Source of the DNA: Saprospiraceae bacterium
GTDB lineage: Bacteria; Bacteroidota; Bacteroidia; Chitinophagales; Saprospiraceae
Direction of reading: 5' to 3'
NCBI GenBank assembly: GCA_020436935.1
Contig: JAGQWX010000048.1
Location: forward strand, 1-39,204
Length of the DNA: 39,204 nucleotides
Shown here: piece by piece, positions 1 to 9,328 of the stretch
How positions within the stretch are numbered: position 1 is the first letter of the stretch
How the letters are laid out: each line of letters starts with the position of its first letter
Position numbers and translations under genes: made by a program
The notes under the pieces: model-generated
The model's input: the letters and a program-made list of their open reading frames with translations, nothing else
Database searches by the model: none
What the model was told of the DNA's origin: nothing

Positions 1-290
1 GTTGAATAGTTACAAGCAAAATTATATTAAATAATATTATAATATATTATCTTGTCAGAAATAATTTGAATATGTACCCGGTCAAAGACCAGAACTCGAA
101 TATTGAAGAAAAACTTATGGGTAAATTTAAACTTATGGGATGTGTAGATTGCGGGAATTTATACCAAAGTATGCACTATTCCGACAAGTAACGTGGATGA
201 AGTCAGGCTTATTATTCTTATTTTGAAAAATGAATTATAAATTTTGGTTGTTTCAGATGGGAATACGGGGCACAGATATAAAACAGAAAT

Positions 291-330
291 AAAAAAAAAG
301 AGGTTAGTAAACCCCCGCTCTAACCTCTTT
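291..330 (-). terminator. Rho-independent terminator-like hairpin read on the minus strand
   Basis: An 11-bp perfect stem (297-307 pairs with 320-330) encloses a 12-base loop. On the minus strand the stem is followed directly by a run of nine T (complement of 291-299), the classic intrinsic terminator layout. On the plus strand only three T follow. No minus-strand gene lies immediately to its right, so either a small RNA ends here or the hairpin serves plus-strand transcripts entering from outside the window. Confidence 0.6.
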
Positions 331-498
331 ACGAATTAAAAATCCTTAATAACCTGAACACATTTATATTGTTGCAAATACATTGCCAAAAATCCAGGGT
401 TTACCCTAGTAAAGAATAAAAATATCAGATAAGGATATATTTTTATATGTTTTATGCAGATTTTTAGGCTTAATTAAATTATATCTTGTTACTATGCA

Positions 499-531
499 TT
501 GAAAATTTTTTAAAAAATATTTTCAACTTTG
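499..531 (+). promoter_or_regulatory. Probable parE promoter (Bacteroidota -33/-7 type)
   Basis: TTG at 499-501 lies 22 bases upstream of CAACTTTG (524-531), one mismatch from the Bacteroidota -7 consensus TAnnTTTG. Transcription would start near 537-540, giving a leader of about 55 bases before the parE ATG at 594. Confidence 0.5.
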
Positions 532-593
532 CGTGGTTCAATCAGGGAATACCACTAACTAATAACAAATCAAGTAAAATTTGACCCATATCT

Positions 594-2510
594 ATGAGTG
601 ATTTACAAAATGTAAAATACAATGAAGATAATATCAGGACCCTGGAGTGGAGAGAACACATCAGACTCCGTCCGGGAATGTATATTGGTAAGTTGGGTGA
701 TGGATCATCAGCTGATGATGGTATCTATGTATTGCTCAAAGAAGTCATTGACAACAGTATAGACGAATTTGTCATGGGCCATGGCAAGGCTATTGACATT
801 GAAATTTATGAAGGTGTTGTAAAAATCCGGGATTATGGAAGAGGTATTCCTCTTGGGAAAGTAGTGGATTGTGTGTCTAAAATCAACACTGGTGCCAAGT
901 ACGACAGCAAAGCATTTAAAAAATCTGTGGGCTTGAATGGTGTAGGTACTAAGGCTGTAAATGCCTTGTCCAAACATTTTTCTGTCGCAGCCTATCGCGA
1001 AGGTGAATCAAAGGTGGCGGAATTTGAAAATGGTGTACTCATTTACGAATCAAAAATTGAGAAGACAACAAAATCCAATGGTACTTACATCGAGTTTACG
1101 CCAGATGAATCCATATTCAAAAACTATAAATTCAGATATGAATTCGTTGAAAACCAGCTCTGGAACTACGCATATCTCAATGCAGGCTTAAAACTGAATT
1201 ACAACGGAAAAACCATGGTTTCCAAAAATGGTCTGCTGGACCTGTTGGAAAGGAAGGTAAATACAGACACCCTCAGATACCCTATTATCCATATAGCGGC
1301 TGAAGATATAGAAGTTGCATTCTCGCATGGTGAACAATATGGAGAGGAATATTATTCATTTGTAAATGGTCAAAATACCACACAGGGAGGTACTCACCTG
1401 GCAGCATTCAGAGAAGCAGTTGTGAAGACCATCAGAGAGTTTTACAATAAAAGTTTTGATTCACGGGATGTGCAGGCATCGATCATTGGAGCTTTAAGTA
1501 TTAAGGTTGAGGAACCTGTATTTGAGTCGCAAACTAAAACCAAGCTTGGATCGATCAATATTTCTCCTGAGGGGCAAAGTATCAGATCTTTTATCACTGA
1601 ATTTCTAAAAACACACCTGGACAACTATCTCCACAAAAACAAAGATGTTGCGGACGCCCTTCTCAGACGGATACAACAGAGTGAAAGGGAAAGGAAGGAA
1701 ATCTCAGGGATCAAAAAGCTGGCGAACGAACGCGCTAAAAAAGCTGCACTTCACAATAAAAAACTGAGAGATTGTCGCGCACATCTCAATGACACCAACA
1801 AAAAAATAGATGATGAAATCAAGTTAGCGACAACTATTTTCATCACTGAAGGTGATAGTGCCAGCGGATCTATAACTAAGGCCAGAAATGTTGAAACTCA
1901 AGCTGTGTTTTCACTAAGAGGAAAACCTCTAAACTGTTACAGCATGACCAAAAAAGTGGTGTATCAGAACGAGGAATTCAATCTATTGCAACATGCCCTG
2001 GATATAGAAGACGGCATTGAAAACTTAAGATACAACAGAGTCGTTATTGCCACAGATGCAGACGTCGACGGTATGCACATCAGACTGTTGTTGCTTACCT
2101 TTTTCCTCCAATTTTTCCCGGATCTGGTTAAACAAGGACATTTATATATTCTTGATACTCCATTGTTCCGGGTGAGGGACAAACAAAAGACTTACTACTG
2201 TTACTCTGAAAAGGAAAAACAAGCGGCCATTGAAAAATTGCGTGGTAAGCCGGAGATCACCAGGTTTAAGGGTCTGGGTGAGATCAGCCCAAATGAGTTT
2301 GAAGATTTCATTGGTGAGAACATCAAGCTTGATCCGGTCATCCTCAAAGACAAGACCAATATTGAGGAGGTCCTGAGTTATTACATGGGTAAAAACACAC
2401 AGGAGCGCCAAGACTTCATTATAGACAACCTAAAGGTTGAAATTGATGAAGTAGTAGATCAGCATTTTGTACAGGAAAGTCTTGAAACTGTTGAAGAGGC
2501 TTTGGTTTAA
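594..2510 (+). CDS. parE: DNA topoisomerase IV subunit B (ParE)
   Basis: ATPase subunit of the type IIA topoisomerase that decatenates daughter chromosomes; it works as a heterotetramer with ParC. The 638-residue chain has the full GyrB/ParE order: a GHKL ATPase domain with IDNSIDE near residues 52-58 and the glycine-rich GLNGVGTKA near 113-121, the transducer lysine motif QTKTKLG at 313-319, then the TOPRIM domain with EGDSA (419-423) and DADVDG (488-493). The length and the LRGKPLNCY stretch after the TOPRIM glutamate fit ParE better than the longer gram-negative GyrB. It starts with ATG and has its own probable promoter. The usual partner parC is not next to it: the following gene is aroC, convergent. 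Confidence 0.93.
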   Translation: MSDLQNVKYNEDNIRTLEWREHIRLRPGMYIGKLGDGSSADDGIYVLLKEVIDNSIDEFVMGHGKAIDIEIYEGVVKIRDYGRGIPLGKVVDCVSKINTGAKYDSKAFKKSVGLNGVGTKAVNALSKHFSVAAYREGESKVAEFENGVLIYESKIEKTTKSNGTYIEFTPDESIFKNYKFRYEFVENQLWNYAYLNAGLKLNYNGKTMVSKNGLLDLLERKVNTDTLRYPIIHIAAEDIEVAFSHGEQYGEEYYSFVNGQNTTQGGTHLAAFREAVVKTIREFYNKSFDSRDVQASIIGALSIKVEEPVFESQTKTKLGSINISPEGQSIRSFITEFLKTHLDNYLHKNKDVADALLRRIQQSERERKEISGIKKLANERAKKAALHNKKLRDCRAHLNDTNKKIDDEIKLATTIFITEGDSASGSITKARNVETQAVFSLRGKPLNCYSMTKKVVYQNEEFNLLQHALDIEDGIENLRYNRVVIATDADVDGMHIRLLLLTFFLQFFPDLVKQGHLYILDTPLFRVRDKQKTYYCYSEKEKQAAIEKLRGKPEITRFKGLGEISPNEFEDFIGENIKLDPVILKDKTNIEEVLSYYMGKNTQERQDFIIDNLKVEIDEVVDQHFVQESLETVEEALV

Positions 2511-2544
2511 GATTAACTCAACCAGGCAATTACAATTATTTCAC

Positions 2545-2557
2545 GCCAGTTACTGGC
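2545..2557. terminator. Small hairpin between convergent parE and aroC
   Basis: GCCAG-TTA-CTGGC forms a 5-bp stem with a three-base loop in the 47-base gap between the two convergent stop codons. It has no strong T-run on either side, so a terminator role is only suggested by its place. Confidence 0.25.
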
Positions 2558-3637
2558 TTATAACTTAGCAACCCGGGCTCTAAGAAAGTGATCGGCCAGC
2601 ACCAATGCTGCCATGGCTTCTACAATAGGCACTGCTCTTGGGACTACACATGGATCGTGTCGGCCTTTACCTTCAACCTGAGCAGGATTACCGTCTTTGT
2701 CTACTGATTCCTGAGCAGGTACGATTGTTGCTACAGGCTTAAAAGCAACAGAAAAATATATGTCCATACCGTTGGATATTCCGCCTTGGATTCCGCCGCT
2801 ATTGTTGGTCTTTGTAGATATTTTTCCACCAATATTTTCGAAAAGGTCGTTGTGTGCAGAGCCCCTCATTGACGCTGCTCTGAATCCGGAACCATATTGA
2901 AATCCTTTTACCGCATTGATGCTCAACATTCCTTTTCCAAGGTCAGCATGAAGTCTGTCAAAGACTGGTTCTCCCAATCCGACAGGGCATCCGGTGATAA
3001 GGCAGCTGACCACCCCGCCAACAGTGTCGCCATCTTTTCTAACCTCTTTGATGTAAGATTCCATGATTTCTGCAGTAGCTGTGTCGGGACATCTTACAGG
3101 ATTGCTTTCAATGAGTCTAAAATCCAGGGGATATGATTCAACCGGAATTTGGATATGGCCTACCTGGTCGACATAGGCCGTAATGGTTACACCTGCAGTT
3201 GCGAGCAATTTTTTTGCTATGACCCCCGCTGCAACTCTGGCAGCAGTCTCTCTTGCTGAGGATCTTCCCCCACCTCTATAATCTCTTACACCATATTTTT
3301 CCTGATAAGTAAAATCAGCGTGAGATGGACGAAAAGCGTCCTTTATGTGACTGTAATCCTTGGACCTTTGGTCTTCGTTGGGTATGAAAATATTGATGGG
3401 TGTTCCGGTAGTTACTCCTTCGAAAACACCAGACATGATATGTGGGGTATCACTTTCTTTGCGTTGGGTGACTATGGCCGATTGTCCGGGTCTTCTTCTA
3501 TCAAGATCAATGGCTATATCTTCTTCTGTGATATTGATGCCAGCTGGACAGCCATCAATGACGACTCCGATGCCTTTGCCATGTGATTCACCGTAGGTTG
3601 TGATTTTAAATATTTGCCCAAAAGTACTCCCCGGCAT
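2558..3637 (-). CDS. aroC: Chorismate synthase
   Basis: Converts 5-enolpyruvylshikimate-3-phosphate to chorismate, the last shikimate-pathway step, using reduced FMN as a catalytic cofactor. The 359-residue chain covers the whole family. The N-terminal [15 protein letters not shown] holds the conserved GESHG histidine, and the signature blocks [26 protein letters not shown] and the C-terminal [15 protein letters not shown] are all present. The start matches the family's usual M-x-G-x-TFG beginning. It is the last gene of a minus-strand run from hemL and sits 33 bases after the response regulator, but a perfect -7 box at 3660-3667 suggests it can also be transcribed alone. Confidence 0.95.
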   Translation of the reverse strand: MPGSTFGQIFKITTYGESHGKGIGVVIDGCPAGINITEEDIAIDLDRRRPGQSAIVTQRKESDTPHIMSGVFEGVTTGTPINIFIPNEDQRSKDYSHIKDAFRPSHADFTYQEKYGVRDYRGGGRSSARETAARVAAGVIAKKLLATAGVTITAYVDQVGHIQIPVESYPLDFRLIESNPVRCPDTATAEIMESYIKEVRKDGDTVGGVVSCLITGCPVGLGEPVFDRLHADLGKGMLSINAVKGFQYGSGFRAASMRGSAHNDLFENIGGKISTKTNNSGGIQGGISNGMDIYFSVAFKPVATIVPAQESVDKDGNPAQVEGKGRHDPCVVPRAVPIVEAMAALVLADHFLRARVAKL

Positions 3638-3659
3638 ATGATTCCGTTTTAATAGGCTG

Positions 3660-3667
3660 CAAAAGTA
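3660..3667 (-). promoter_or_regulatory. -7 box (TACTTTTG) upstream of aroC
   Basis: A perfect TAnnTTTG match on the minus strand, 22 bases before the aroC start and just past the stop of the upstream regulator gene. No clear -33 TTG is seen, so this is a tentative internal promoter. Confidence 0.35.
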
Positions 3668-3670
3668 AAA

Positions 3671-4360
3671 TTATTCTTCCGGATTTGTAAACTTATATCC
3701 AACTCCTCTAATGGAGTGGAAGAATTTGGGTTCTTTTGGGTCGGCCTCAAAATATTTGCGGAATGCCATGATGAAATTGTCTATGGTTCTTGTGGATGGA
3801 TAAACATCATAGCCCCAGACATTTTGTAAGATTTGATTTCTGCTGATGACTTCGTTTTTGTGTTCAATGAGCATTTGCAGGAGCATGACTTCTTTATTGG
3901 TCAGGGTAAAATGTCCTTCTGTCCCTTCAGCTTCATAGGTGGCAAAATTGATTTTGTTCTTTCCGAATGTGTAAGTATCCAGCTGAGTCTTTTTTTCTTC
4001 ACTGCTTCTTTTGACAAGATTTTGCACCCGCAAAAGCAGCTCTTCAAGGTTGAAAGGTTTGGTGATGTAATCGTCAGCGCCAAGCTTCAAGCCCAGAATA
4101 CGGTCTTCTGTGCTATCTCTAGCCGACAAAAAGATGATGCCAACTTTTTTGTTGCGAAGTCTGATTTGCTCACAGATTTGGTAACCATTGATTTCTGGTA
4201 ACATGATGTCGAGCAAAATCAGATCAAAGTGCTGACTGTTGATGATGTTCAATGCTTGTGGACCATCAATGGCTTCAACTACTTCATAGCCCTCCAGCTG
4301 AAGGTTCATTTTGACCAGTTTTCTGATTTGGTCTTCATCTTCGACCAATAGAATTCTCAT
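3671..4360 (-). CDS. OmpR/PhoB-family response regulator
   Basis: DNA-binding output protein of a two-component system. Residues 1-120 form a receiver domain with the acidic pair E8/D9, phosphoacceptor D51 (LLDIMLPE), S79 and K101 (ITKPF). Residues 130-229 form a winged-helix domain ending in the typical RGVGYKF. Its ATG overlaps the stop of the upstream histidine kinase by four bases (ATGA), so the pair is translationally coupled and almost certainly cognate. The target genes cannot be read from sequence. Placement in an operon with hemL may only reflect co-transcription. Confidence 0.92.
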   Translation of the reverse strand: MRILLVEDEDQIRKLVKMNLQLEGYEVVEAIDGPQALNIINSQHFDLILLDIMLPEINGYQICEQIRLRNKKVGIIFLSARDSTEDRILGLKLGADDYITKPFNLEELLLRVQNLVKRSSEEKKTQLDTYTFGKNKINFATYEAEGTEGHFTLTNKEVMLLQMLIEHKNEVISRNQILQNVWGYDVYPSTRTIDNFIMAFRKYFEADPKEPKFFHSIRGVGYKFTNPEE

Positions 4361-5304
4361 GATACCAATGGCAGTTTGACTTCAAATATAGAACCTTTGG
4401 GTTGATTTTCATGAAAACTTACTGAGCCTCCATGCCCCTCCGCAATTCTATCCACAATGTATAAACCAAGTCCTGTGCCTTTTGTTTTTCTGGTTTGTTC
4501 AGAACCAATCCGGTAAAATTTCTGGAAGATATTATTCCTTTCTTTAAGAGGTACGCCAGGGCCCTCGTCGCAAACCTTCAATATCGCTACACCATTTTGC
4601 TTATCAGAAGAAAGAGAGATGTGAATTGGTGATGATTCACCATACTTTATGGCATTTTCGATCAGGTTGGTGAGTATTTTCTCAACCGATTTCCCATCAC
4701 CGTTAATGTGCACATTTTCCTGAACATCATCTGTAAATACAAAATATTCGGATCGGTCTTTATACCTGTTGATGGTTTCCGATACCAATGTTGATAAGTC
4801 AATTTTTTCTTTACTAAATTGGTATTTCTGGTCAAGTTTGGAAGCCAAAAGTAAGTCGTTGATCAATCTCTCCAATCGGTGACTTTCTTGTAAAGCAGAC
4901 TCAGAAACCTCTTTGACCATGTCGTGCTCGAGTTTCCTTTTTTTAAGGGTTTCAAGTGAAAGATTGATGGTTGTTAGGGGGGATTTCAATTCGTGGGTTA
5001 CTGAAAGCAAAAAGTTGTTTTGTTTTTCTTTTGTTTCCAGTTCTCTGGCAAATGACCTCTGTATAAGCCATATGCCGATAAGGAGAGAAACACCAAACAC
5101 CATGCCTTCTCCAAGAATCATATTGGCCTGTCTTTTATAGTTTTTTGTCAAAAACTCATATGTTTCAGGAGTATTGTGCTGCGTAATTTTGAGGTTCTCG
5201 ACCTGTGCTTCATAAACTTCTCTGTTTTTGGTGTGCAATAAAATGGTCCACCATACCAGTGCCAGGAGCATGTAAGAAATAACAATATAACTGAGCCACT
5301 TCAT
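4357..5304 (-). CDS. Two-transmembrane sensor histidine kinase
   Basis: Membrane sensor that would autophosphorylate and hand phosphate to the overlapping response regulator. Two hydrophobic segments (about residues 4-23 and 66-81) bracket a short periplasmic loop of some 40 residues, too small for a recognisable ligand domain. The HisKA H-box has H104 in SVTHELKSPL. The ATPase domain shows the N-box with N217, DEGPG (246-250) and GTGLGL (277-282). The start ATG shares one base with the hemL stop codon (TAATG), so translation is probably coupled to hemL. The small sensor loop suggests membrane-level or protein-partner sensing, but this is inference. Confidence 0.9.
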   Translation of the reverse strand: MKWLSYIVISYMLLALVWWTILLHTKNREVYEAQVENLKITQHNTPETYEFLTKNYKRQANMILGEGMVFGVSLLIGIWLIQRSFARELETKEKQNNFLLSVTHELKSPLTTINLSLETLKKRKLEHDMVKEVSESALQESHRLERLINDLLLASKLDQKYQFSKEKIDLSTLVSETINRYKDRSEYFVFTDDVQENVHINGDGKSVEKILTNLIENAIKYGESSPIHISLSSDKQNGVAILKVCDEGPGVPLKERNNIFQKFYRIGSEQTRKTKGTGLGLYIVDRIAEGHGGSVSFHENQPKGSIFEVKLPLVS

Positions 5305-6617
5305 TATATAGCTTCGTGTGCAAGGTCAACAGCTGCCTTTAAAGCTTCAATCAAGCTGTCAATATCCTGGTCTGTATGTGCATCACTGATAAAGCCAACT
5401 TCGTATCCTGAAGGTCCAAAATAAATGCCTCTTTGGAGCAACTCGTGGTGGATGATCTTGAATTTTTCCATACCTGCAGGATCAATCTGATCTGCTGTGA
5501 AAGTTCTGTCTGCAGAAAAGCTGAGCCAAAAAATACTTGCAATGTGGGGCATAGACATATCATAAGACCTCTGTTTGAAAAATGCTTCCATTTCTTCTAC
5601 AAGCCTGTTTGTTTTGGCTTCCAGTTTCTCATAAAACCCTTCTTTCAGCAATTGTTTGATGGTTGCAATTCCGGCGGCCAGCGTAACAGGGTTGGCACTT
5701 AAAGTACCGGCCTGGTATACCGGACCTTCAGGTGCGATCATTGACATGATTTCTGCTTTTCCTCCATATGCCCCAACAGGCATACCACCGCCGATGACTT
5801 TACCAAAAGTGATGATGTCGGGTTGGATGCTGTAGAATCCACTCGCCCCTTCAAATCCAATTCTGAATCCTGAAATAACTTCGTCAAAAATCAACAAGAC
5901 ATTGTGTTCATCGCATATTTTTCTAAGCCATGCCAGAAAGTTGTAATCCTGGATCAAAAGTCCGTTGTTTGCAGGAACAGGTTCAATGATGACAGCAGCA
6001 ATTTCATCGGCATGCTGATCAAGCAATTGAATGCAGGCCTGCAAGTCATTAAGCGGAATTACGATGGTTTCCTGGGCAAATGCGTCAGGCACACCGGCTG
6101 ACGAGGATATCCCAAACGTAACCAATCCACTTCCGGCCTTCACCATCAATGAATCGACATGTCCGTGGTAACAACCCTCAAATTTGATGATTTTATTTTT
6201 GCCGGTATAACCTCTTGCCAGTCTGATGGCACTCATAACAGCTTCTGTGCCTGAACTGACAAAGCGGATTTTTTCAAGATATCTGTGGTTGTTAACAATC
6301 AACTCTCCGATTTCAACACCGTATTTTGTTGGAGTGCCAAAACTGGTGCCATTTGAAGCAGCAGCAATGATTGCTTCCCTTACCTCATCGTTGTTGTGTC
6401 CCAAAATGAGCGGCCCCCAGGATCCACAAAAGTCTATGAATTCGTTGTCATCTTCATCCCAAATTCTGGAACCCTGACCTTTTTTGATGAAGAGTGGTGC
6501 CCCCGTAACTGATTTGAAAGCTCTAACTGGTGAGTTTACTCCACCCGGGAAAAGGGTCTTGGCTTTTGCAAAAAGAGCTTCTGAGTTTTTTCGGGAAATG
6601 CGGTCTGTGAAATTCAT
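5304..6617 (-). CDS. hemL: Glutamate-1-semialdehyde 2,1-aminomutase
   Basis: PLP enzyme that isomerises glutamate-1-semialdehyde to 5-aminolevulinate, the last step of the C5 route into haem. At 437 residues it has normal family length. The signature PGGVNSPVRAF is near residues 24-34, the PLP-contacting SSGTEA at 121-126, the aspartate in FDEVISGFR near 245, and the Schiff-base lysine K273 in FGKVIGGGMPVGA. It begins with ATG about 40 bases downstream of a perfect -7 box (6659-6666) and leads an operon-like run with the kinase/regulator pair and perhaps aroC. A second tetrapyrrole gene, hemD, lies at 10.2-11.0 kb. Confidence 0.95.
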   Translation of the reverse strand: MNFTDRISRKNSEALFAKAKTLFPGGVNSPVRAFKSVTGAPLFIKKGQGSRIWDEDDNEFIDFCGSWGPLILGHNNDEVREAIIAAASNGTSFGTPTKYGVEIGELIVNNHRYLEKIRFVSSGTEAVMSAIRLARGYTGKNKIIKFEGCYHGHVDSLMVKAGSGLVTFGISSSAGVPDAFAQETIVIPLNDLQACIQLLDQHADEIAAVIIEPVPANNGLLIQDYNFLAWLRKICDEHNVLLIFDEVISGFRIGFEGASGFYSIQPDIITFGKVIGGGMPVGAYGGKAEIMSMIAPEGPVYQAGTLSANPVTLAAGIATIKQLLKEGFYEKLEAKTNRLVEEMEAFFKQRSYDMSMPHIASIFWLSFSADRTFTADQIDPAGMEKFKIIHHELLQRGIYFGPSGYEVGFISDAHTDQDIDSLIEALKAAVDLAHEAI

Positions 6618-6658
6618 TTTTTAAGTTTCTGGTTTGCAATACAGGGCAAGCTGTTGCG

Positions 6659-6666
6659 CAAAGTTA
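6659..6666 (-). promoter_or_regulatory. -7 box (TAACTTTG) of hemL
   Basis: A perfect TAnnTTTG match on the minus strand, about 42 bases before the hemL ATG, in the 167-base gap after the secreted-protein gene. The -33 element is weak. Confidence 0.45.
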
Positions 6667-6784
6667 AAATGGATTTTGAGCTGAAACGTAGATTTAGTTT
6701 ATTTTATCAATAATTGATCTTAGAGTCTATTAACAGTCCTTTTAAAAGCAAGTTGTCTGTTTTGGGCATTAAAAATTGGTTGTT

Positions 6785-8191
6785 TTACATCTTTGCAAAC
6801 TTTCCACGGTATAAAATGCCTGTTTTATCAAATAGCACGATGTAGTAAATTCCTGAGCTCAAATCGCTTACCATCAAATGATCCATTCCCATTTCTTTTT
6901 TGACAAGCTTGCCATTAACATCATAAAGCACAGCAGTAATCACAGTGTTATTCATGTCAATACCCCCAATTTGTAGCACATTACTTGCCGGATTTGGATA
7001 TAGTTGTATATCTGAACTGCTTAAATTCTTAGCTGATGTTGAAACAATTGGTGTATAATAAAAATCATATTTCTCGTCAGAAATACCGACGATGCTCAAT
7101 GGTAAATTATAGAAAAGTGGATTGCTGAGATGAAATTGACCCGGGGGAATTATCTCGGAATAAATTTGATTCACAATTTCACTATATAATCTGGGAATGT
7201 AACATTCGGTAAATTGCTTGTCATTTATAAAATAAAAATTGGTTTCGCCATTTTCATTGAGATTTTCGTCCAGGCGAGATAGTCGAATAAGATTTCCTTT
7301 GGAATCGTATTGTGCAAAACTTCCATTTAAGCTTAACCCAGATTTTACTATTGTTTTTTCAACCTTACCACCCGAAAAAATATGATACCTTTCTGTTATT
7401 GAGCTATCAGATCCAAAGTAAGATGCCTGTCTTATTTTGAATGTATCGCCAACCTCAATTCCAGTCTGGAGAAACCAAGTTTTTAATAATTCATTTGCAT
7501 TCTCAGGATTGTCAATTTGTTGAAATTCTATATATTTAATGAGCTGTCTATCATCCCATTGGGTATTCCATGAAGATACTAACCTCCAGCCAATTGATGT
7601 CTTCTTGAAAGTGTTTAGTATTGATGCGGTATCTCCAAAAAGTTCAAAGTAAGTAATCTGGGTGGTGTCATTGCCTGCAAATGTATATTGGTATTTATAA
7701 ATATCATTTAGCTGAATTTCAAGTGATTTAGGAACCGAATTCCAATTCATTTGGCTACTTTGCCAATTGAAATGTGTTTTTATTATCGTATCACCTACAT
7801 ATGAAAATTGAACGCTATCCAGATTGGCAAGTAATTCATCGTCGAGACTTAATCTCATAATTATTTGATAGTCAATAACATCTCCATTGTAGTGACTTAC
7901 GGTTCTGTTTTTGTTTTCATATTGATTTATGGTGGAATTCAAATTCCAATTTTCTTCAGAAACCAGTTTGCTTGATTCGTCATAAGCGTAAGAAAACCTT
8001 CGCTTAAAGAGAGTTGTAATAAATTCTTCATCAAGCAGTCTGTTTTTATCATCATAAGTAAATTTTCCGAGTCCAGTTTCACCCCAGGACCTCTTAAATA
8101 ATATACTATCCAACCTCATGGTATGGTTTTGGGCAAATGACAAATTATCAATAAATAACAGGGCAAGAAAGCAAATAATAACAGTTTTCAT
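6785..8191 (-). CDS. Type IX-secreted protein with YD-like repeats and C-terminal sorting domain
   Basis: Of unknown function, but its route out of the cell can be read. Residues 1-20 form a signal peptide ending near SFAQN. The last roughly 78 residues, from 391, look like a Por secretion tail (TIGR04183 type): LYPNPAS at 397-403, the strand pattern VLYDVNGKLV and the ending SGIYYIVLFDKTG. The middle is rich in short beta-type segments such as FTYDDKNRLLDEE and AQYDSKGNLIRL that resemble YD/RHS-like repeats seen in surface proteins, with no catalytic motif I recognise. It should cross the outer membrane through the type IX system and be anchored or released. Its neighbour downstream of a short gap is porQ, itself part of that system. 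It starts with ATG just after a -7 box. Confidence 0.8.
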   Translation of the reverse strand: MKTVIICFLALLFIDNLSFAQNHTMRLDSILFKRSWGETGLGKFTYDDKNRLLDEEFITTLFKRRFSYAYDESSKLVSEENWNLNSTINQYENKNRTVSHYNGDVIDYQIIMRLSLDDELLANLDSVQFSYVGDTIIKTHFNWQSSQMNWNSVPKSLEIQLNDIYKYQYTFAGNDTTQITYFELFGDTASILNTFKKTSIGWRLVSSWNTQWDDRQLIKYIEFQQIDNPENANELLKTWFLQTGIEVGDTFKIRQASYFGSDSSITERYHIFSGGKVEKTIVKSGLSLNGSFAQYDSKGNLIRLSRLDENLNENGETNFYFINDKQFTECYIPRLYSEIVNQIYSEIIPPGQFHLSNPLFYNLPLSIVGISDEKYDFYYTPIVSTSAKNLSSSDIQLYPNPASNVLQIGGIDMNNTVITAVLYDVNGKLVKKEMGMDHLMVSDLSSGIYYIVLFDKTGILYRGKFAKM

Positions 8192-8209
8192 TAATCATAA
8201 TTTATAAAA

Positions 8210-8217
8210 CAAAATTA
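8210..8217 (-). promoter_or_regulatory. -7 box (TAATTTTG) of the type IX-secreted protein gene
   Basis: A perfect TAnnTTTG match on the minus strand, about 19 bases before the ATG at 8191. No clear -33 TTG is seen. Confidence 0.4.
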
Positions 8218-8266
8218 TGCTAAAAAATGTACTTGCTTTGAATTGTTTGCTAAATAAATTATTTTA

Positions 8267-9328
8267 CTATTTGATAAAATCATTGAGATTTGTGGCAATA
8301 GATAGATGGTTGGTCCCTCCAGCCAGGTGATAATAACCTACACCATAATCGATTCTGAATTGCTTGATTTTAAGGCCGAAGCCCAGGGAAAACCCACCCA
8401 AGGATCTGAATTGGCTGACCTTGAGTTCTTGTCTTCGCAGATGATTGTACGCCCCCCGAACCACAAAGTTTTCGTTTTTTCCAAGTAAAAACTCTCCATT
8501 GAAGATCACATGGCGAAAAAAGTTGTCGATGCCTGCAGAAAATGCCGATGGATTGATCTCCTGCCCCAGCAAGTCTACATCCGCGTTGTAATCGGGGTCA
8601 TCATATCGAAGTGACCACTGCTGTAAATTCTGGACGACCACTCCAAATCTCAAGGGCATGTGTTTGAGCTTATTGGTAAAACCCACAAGTATATTGAATG
8701 GCATCCCGTATCGGGTACCTGTGTACGTCGATGTTTCCAGCCCAAGATTGCGTATGACAAAAGAAAGCGACGTGCGTCCCTCGTTGGTTTGATAATGCAG
8801 TGAGCCATCTACAGCCAGACCCGAAGCCTTGTATGATTCAAGGTTTGAAAATATTGCTTTGATGTTTGTCCCGACTGTCAATTTTTCGTTCAGTGGTCTT
8901 GAAGCACCAAGGACAAATGCCAAATCGTTGGCTTTGAACTGTCCATTTTTCACTCCCACTTCATCGGCAAGGGTAAATTCCCCATAATTGGCAAAAACTA
9001 TTCCCCCGTGGGCATTCAAATTGTACTTTGCAAGACGTCTTCCATACGCAATCTGGCCATTGGATATACCGTCAAATACAAAGTTGTAATTGATCGCCAG
9101 GGCATTGTCCATCTTGTCATTAGATAGTCCGGGCGTTGCCAATGCAAGGTTAACATCGCCGTCTGCAATGGTCACCAACTGACCACCTACTGATGTAAGT
9201 CTGGCACTCCCCGGCAAATTGAGGAAAGTGAAGGCATGCTGACGAACGGGCTGTGCCTGCAGGGCAAAAACCATCATCATCAAAAAGCCAACTTTTATCC
9301 CTTGGTGATATTTTCTTCTTCTTTCCAT
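8267..9328 (-). CDS. porQ: Type IX secretion system protein PorQ
   Basis: Outer-membrane beta-barrel protein of the PorQ family, part of the PorU/V/Q/Z attachment complex that processes type IX substrates at the cell surface. The chain has a signal peptide (hydrophobic GFLMMMVFALQAQ) followed by the family-typical FTFLNLPGSARLTSVGG, an alternating strand pattern, and the glycine-rich GGFSLGFGLKIKQFRIDYG block near the end. The frame is open to a TTG at 9340, but the ATG at 9328 gives a better signal peptide and is preferred (353 residues). It overlaps the end of the upstream lipoprotein gene by 34 bases, so the two are probably translationally coupled. The other attachment-complex members are not in this window. 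Confidence 0.87.
   Translation of the reverse strand: MERRRKYHQGIKVGFLMMMVFALQAQPVRQHAFTFLNLPGSARLTSVGGQLVTIADGDVNLALATPGLSNDKMDNALAINYNFVFDGISNGQIAYGRRLAKYNLNAHGGIVFANYGEFTLADEVGVKNGQFKANDLAFVLGASRPLNEKLTVGTNIKAIFSNLESYKASGLAVDGSLHYQTNEGRTSLSFVIRNLGLETSTYTGTRYGMPFNILVGFTNKLKHMPLRFGVVVQNLQQWSLRYDDPDYNADVDLLGQEINPSAFSAGIDNFFRHVIFNGEFLLGKNENFVVRGAYNHLRRQELKVSQFRSLGGFSLGFGLKIKQFRIDYGVGYYHLAGGTNHLSIATNLNDFIK

Larger units (their letters stand above)
1..593. other. Gene-poor AT-rich leader region upstream of parE
   Basis: No convincing protein gene is seen here. The stretch holds a strong hairpin with an A-run on its left side (291-330), a 12-bp palindrome AGGGTTTACCCT (396-407), and the probable parE promoter (499-531). 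A 39-codon open frame at 72-191 contains a CxxC pair and a repeated AAACTTATGGG (111-121 and 129-139), but nothing else supports it as a gene. The region is much more AT-rich than the coding DNA to its right. Confidence 0.6.
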
